Source: Aralia elata (Eukaryota > Streptophyta > Magnoliopsida > Apiales > Araliaceae). Taken from it: a stretch of DNA of 64,000 bases. The notes beneath the pieces were generated by a model. That model searched no databases, was not told the origin of the DNA, and saw nothing but the letters and a program-made list of their open reading frames with translations. Location: positions 86,884,112 to 86,948,111 of the forward strand of contig CM068380.1 of the NCBI GenBank assembly GCA_034770075.1. The letters are read 5' to 3'. Every line of letters starts with the position of its first letter. Position 1 is the stretch's first letter. Of the stretch, positions 60,134 through 64,000 are shown piece after piece. A program made the position numbers and the translations under genes.

Positions 60134-60968
60134 CAATCTTTGGTTTCTGTCTTTTCCCAGATCGATTCAACAACAAGGTATGGAAAAAAAATAAGTGAAA
60201 GTGAGAGAGATATATATAACAAGAGTAAGTGGGATAATCTCATAATAGTCGTAGGGTTACTACTACTATGTATGGGCTGTCAAATTCTGAAAATCTGAAT
60301 AACTGGAAGTGTACGTAAATAGTCAATTAAATTGGACTAAGGTTCTCTTTAAGAAGCTCACTTTCCCTATTATCCGCCTTCCTCTTTTTCATACATCGGA
60401 TTTAATTTAAATACATCTGGCATTGGGCCACCCAACAATCTGTTTAGTTAGATATTAAGAGAGAATTAATGATATATATATATATATATATATATAGATG
60501 ATGTTTCTCATACCCTACATTTGATTCATAAAGAATAGGGTCCACATTTACTTAATATAGGAGTATATATCAACCAACAGGTCGGCCATAACAGCTCATG
60601 TGTGGTAGTATCCAAGTCAAATCAACCAGCTAGACCTAGAATGGCACAGAATTACAGATAATAGATATATTTCACTTTCAACCGTTTACAAGTAAAAATG
60701 TAATAAATTTTATCATAAAATGTAGTTAACTTTTTAAAATTAATTTAAAATATTTTTAAATTTAAAAATTAACATAAATTCTTTTAATTTTAATTAATAC
60801 AATGATAAATATTATAAACAATCTAAAAAGTATTATTCATTGTACGTTTTATTGTTTCATAATATTTAATGAGTCATCTCAATTTTGAGTTTAAAAATAT
60901 CTCAATTTAACATTCAAAAGTTAATATTAATGATCATGTAATTTGGAATGGAGGAAGTATTATAGTAG
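60134..60968. other. Promoter of the GASA gene and intergenic sequence
   Basis: TATATATA near 60211-60220 is the likely TATA box of the minus-strand gene. A TA microsatellite is at 60474-60496. A Stowaway-like right end (AATTTGGAATGGAGGAAGTA) at about 60939-60959 has no matched left end. Confidence 0.45.
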
Positions 60969-61192
60969 TACTCCCTCTATTCCTTTTTGCTTATCGTTTT
61001 GAAAAAAAAAATCACAAAGATTAGGAAATACAATAAATGTTTTGTCTGGTTAACTAAAATAGTTATAAAATCCTAATATAAAGATAATATATAAAATTCA
61101 GTCATTCGTACTTTCTTCAAATCTACAAACGACAAGTAAAATAAATAAATTTCACTATCTAAAATGACGAGTAAAAAAGAATTGAGGGAGTA
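60969..61192. mobile_element. Stowaway-like MITE
   Basis: TACTCCCTCTATTCCTTTTT and AAAAAAGAATTGAGGGAGTA are inverted repeats with TA borders. The solo LTR at 61197 inserted only a few bases beyond its right end. Confidence 0.8.
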
Positions 61193-61196
61193 GTAT

Positions 61197-63726
61197 TGTA
61201 ATATCCAAAAAATAAAAATAAAATAAAATAAAATAATAATAAGATAATAAAAATAAAATGAAAATAATAATTAAACGAATTAAGTGAAACTAATTTCTAA
61301 GTATTTAAGTTTGAGCTTGTCAACCTAATTGAGCCCAATTTAAAGTGTTCTGTTTAAAAACTAAATTGGAATAAGAGTAACATTAATATATTAGGTTAAT
61401 ACCCTTCCTAATACATATACTCACTTTAATCGACTAAACGAAAGAATGAGAGAATTTTGACGCAGCGATTGAGAAACGAAGAAGAAAAGGCAGAAAAGAG
61501 AGGGTTGTGAAACAAAAGAGAAATTTGGGGAGGAAGATTGTGAGAGTATATTCAACAAGATTGTATCTCCAAAAGGTAATAATTAAATTTATTATTTTAC
61601 TATAATTAGATATTAATTTTTATTTTTATGATTATAAAAGTTTGTTAAACCAATTTGGTGTACGACCGTCAGAAATTAAACTCTTGTAAGTAATCTGATT
61701 TGTGATAAATAAATTATATATTAGATTGAGAATTAATTTTTGTTGCGAGTTCGTTCATCTAAGAAAGGGAAGTTGGTGCCGCAATGCGGCACTGTACATT
61801 GCGGGTTAAGAGTTAGGTTGTGTTTGATAAAAATGATAATTAAGATATGAATGATTATGATGTCTTAATAAATTAGATCATCTGAATGGTTATGAGGTCT
61901 GAATTTAAAAAACTGTTTGATTACTAAAAAGTAAGTTGTCTCTTAATGACACTATTTTACCATTTTAAAGGGTAAAATTTTATTTAATAATTTTAAATAT
62001 TCAATTTAATAAAAATGAGTGAATAATATTGTTGAATATATTTATATAAAAAAAATTCATCAAAAAAATTTCATTAAGAGGTACCTCTTAATTATTAAGA
62101 TTTCATTTTCTGTCTTATCAATTAAGAGACATTCAGAGGTAACCAAAACAAAAATAAACAGCATCATGCCTCTTAGCGAATAAAAAGCAGTCCATTAAAA
62201 GACAATCAGATGTAAACAAACAACACCTTAAGCTTCCTGACTCAATCTATTAAGTATTTAAGATGGTTAGATTATATAATATATTATACTATTTTAATAT
62301 GACTTATGATTATATGATATAAGTTATAAGTCAGAATGCATAAGATATACAGGAAGTTCTAAAATAAAAAATGGAGGAAATGATAAATAATATTATGTAA
62401 TTTTGTTATTATATTAAATTATACCTTTTGATTACAAGCTGAATATAGTATATTATTATATTAAAATTATTAAATTTATGAAAATATCTACAAGTTCATA
62501 ATTTAATTAACGGTTTTGTATTTATTTTGATAGTTAGATCGGATTGAGAGAGTCTAACGGTGTGATATTTGGCTTCGGAGAATTATTTTGGTACTATATT
62601 AATGTATAGATTCCGTACTTCATTTCTTGATTGTGATTTTATTCACTATATCAGTTATGTAATATTTCGTCATTTGAAAGACTGTGTTTTTGAGACTTTA
62701 TTCGTTTGTATCATTCTTCGTATAATTTCATTTACATTCGGAAGTATTTAGATCGTTTGTATCTTGTGATAGTTACGTATGTTCGTATTTGAAATAATTC
62801 GATGTCATTTAAAAATGATCATGGAAGCCTTATAATTTAAAACCATTTTAACGTATATTTTGTGGTTTGATTCTTAGGGTATACTTGAGCTAACCACCTG
62901 TGGGGGTACCACAGACATGTTCTTTTGACACCGGGGCATAACACCTTCCGTGACGGTGTGATTAGTCCACGACATATCCTTTTGTATGTTATGGGTATAA
63001 GCTTTGACCATTTGATATGTTTGTTCAGGATATGTATGGGTCAACCTAATATTTAATTTGATTTATTTAGCAGATTAGTGGCGTATGTGTCGTGTGTACT
63101 ATTCAGTTTGATTCGCATACATCATGATATCGATGTATTTTGTTAGCCTTTGACTATTTATATTTGAGCTCAGTATGAAATTGTCACTTTATAAACATTT
63201 GATTCATCCTTTATCATGTTAGAATCCTTTTGATTATACTTGTTCGATCAATAGTGTTCATTGTTTATATTTAGCCTCACTAATTTTGATATATTTATAA
63301 CTCGTTCGTAGTTCGCATTCGTTCGTTCGGCTCTTTTGGTTACATTATATATTGTTGTATATTTGTGCATCTTTATGTTTGTACTGGATAATTAGCTCAC
63401 GCTTTGTTCTTTTTCCGACAGGTAATCAGGGTGATTAAGATTTGTGAGATGAAAGCAACCTTTGATCCAAGTAAGTCAATTAGTTTTGAAACTATTATTA
63501 GAATTGGGTTGTTTAATATTTTGTAGATAGATGTTTTGGGTATATTTTGGCATTTATTCTTAGAATAGAGATTATGTTAATATAGAATTCTTTCTGTTTC
63601 AATTAGCGATTATGATAGTTGGTATTCAATGTACGTATTTAAAAATATGTTAAGTTTTATTACAAGATTGTATTTATTATGTTTTGTACGTGACATTTCT
63701 TCCCTTTGAAAAAAAGGGGTGTTACA
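61197..63726 (+). mobile_element. Solo LTR, 2.5 kb, perfect 5-bp TSD
   Basis: It begins TGTAATATCC and ends GGGGTGTTACA, flanked by AGTAT on both sides (61192-61196, 63727-63731). No internal domain or second copy is present. The (AATAAAATA)-rich start and GGTGTTACA end resemble the other two LTRs in the window read on their own strand, so all three probably belong to the same broad Ty3/gypsy type. A Tourist-like MITE sits inside. Confidence 0.88.
61816..62227. mobile_element. Tourist-like (PIF/Harbinger) MITE nested in the solo LTR
   Basis: GGTTGTGTTTG and CAAACAACACC are inverted repeats, flanked by TTA at 61813-61815 and 62228-62230. Inner pairs such as AAGTTGTCTCTTAATG and TCAATTAAGAGACATTC support the fold. 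Confidence 0.7.
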
Positions 63727-63731
63727 AGTAT

Positions 63732-64000
63732 ACATACGTTGGATTATAAGAAGAGAAAAGAGGAGAAGAGAGAGAGCCGTCGGAGGAGGAGGGGGCGCCG
63801 CCGAAACTACTCTTTGAAAGGTGGTGGTACTAACAGAAAGGGGTGAGACCGGTGGGGGTGGGTGGGATGGGAGGTGGCGACGGTGGTGATGGGAGGATGG
63901 TACGGCGGGAGGTGAGAGAGTGAGGGATAGAGAAAGAGGAAACAAAATGAAGGAATATTGAGGCAGCCGAAGGGAAATTAAGTTTTATACATTAATTCTG
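63732..64000. other. Purine-rich right edge of the window
   Basis: GA- and GGT-rich sequence (GGAGGAGGGGGCGCC, GGTGGGGGTGGGTGGG) unlike the AT-rich surroundings. It could be the leader of a gene beyond the edge. The minus-strand frame at 63610-63945 is Pro/Ser low complexity and runs into the solo LTR, so it is not accepted. Confidence 0.35.

Noticed and set aside
63610..63945. 111-residue minus-strand Pro/Ser-rich frame at the right edge
   Set aside because: Crosses the border of a solo LTR and is low complexity.

Overview
The window is nuclear DNA of a flowering plant. It is AT-rich, its genes are split by GT-AG introns, and the intergenic space is full of MITEs, LTR remnants and TA/CA microsatellites. 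The tail of the WUSCHEL gene resembles the asterid (tomato/petunia-type) form, so an asterid eudicot is a reasonable but unproven guess. No rRNA, tRNA or CRISPR structure was seen.

Protein genes, left to right: a plastid-targeted one-helix membrane protein (-, 733-1257); an ALKBH9/10-type RNA m6A demethylase (+, 7121-11211, six exons, 506 aa); WUSCHEL (+, 34306-36017); a SWD2-like/WDR82 COMPASS WD40 protein (-, 40839-48477, eleven exons, 333 aa); a small histidine-rich protein (-, 50087-50482); a WEB-family coiled-coil protein (-, 54164-55151); an acidic protein of unknown function with two perfect mitotic MSA promoter elements (-, 56505-58107, 372 aa); and a GASA/snakin peptide (-, 59609-60133, 110 aa). 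From memory, the ALKBH9B-WUS-WEB trio matches the Arabidopsis order At2g17970-At2g17950-At2g17940. This would be the conserved WUS neighbourhood, stretched here by transposons.

Between the demethylase and WUS (11.2-34.3 kb) lies a nested transposon block. A TIR element with an 8-bp duplication (14864-18440) is split by a solo LTR with a perfect 5-bp duplication (15337-18256). An 11.6-kb CACTA element (19948-31512) holds decayed TNP2-type and Ptta/En-Spm-type genes. That CACTA element was itself hit by a now deleted LTR retrotransposon (26216-28790, tRNA primer site kept), and it sits inside one arm of an older fold-back element (about 19897-32124). Elsewhere are a 2.8-kb non-coding LTR retrotransposon in intron 2 of the WD40 gene, a third long solo LTR (61197-63726) holding a Tourist-like MITE, several Stowaway-like MITEs, and a recurring set of palindromic elements lodged in or beside TA microsatellites (2941-4694, 4726-4901, 14078-14251, 39653-39904).

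The genes do not form a pathway. Their shared theme is only the conserved chromosomal block. The points most worth checking are the WUS gene model with its 24-Asn tract and H-to-Y change, the TA-microsatellite-associated elements sharing a 17-bp end, the mitotic MSA gene, and unusual splice sites in the WD40 gene.
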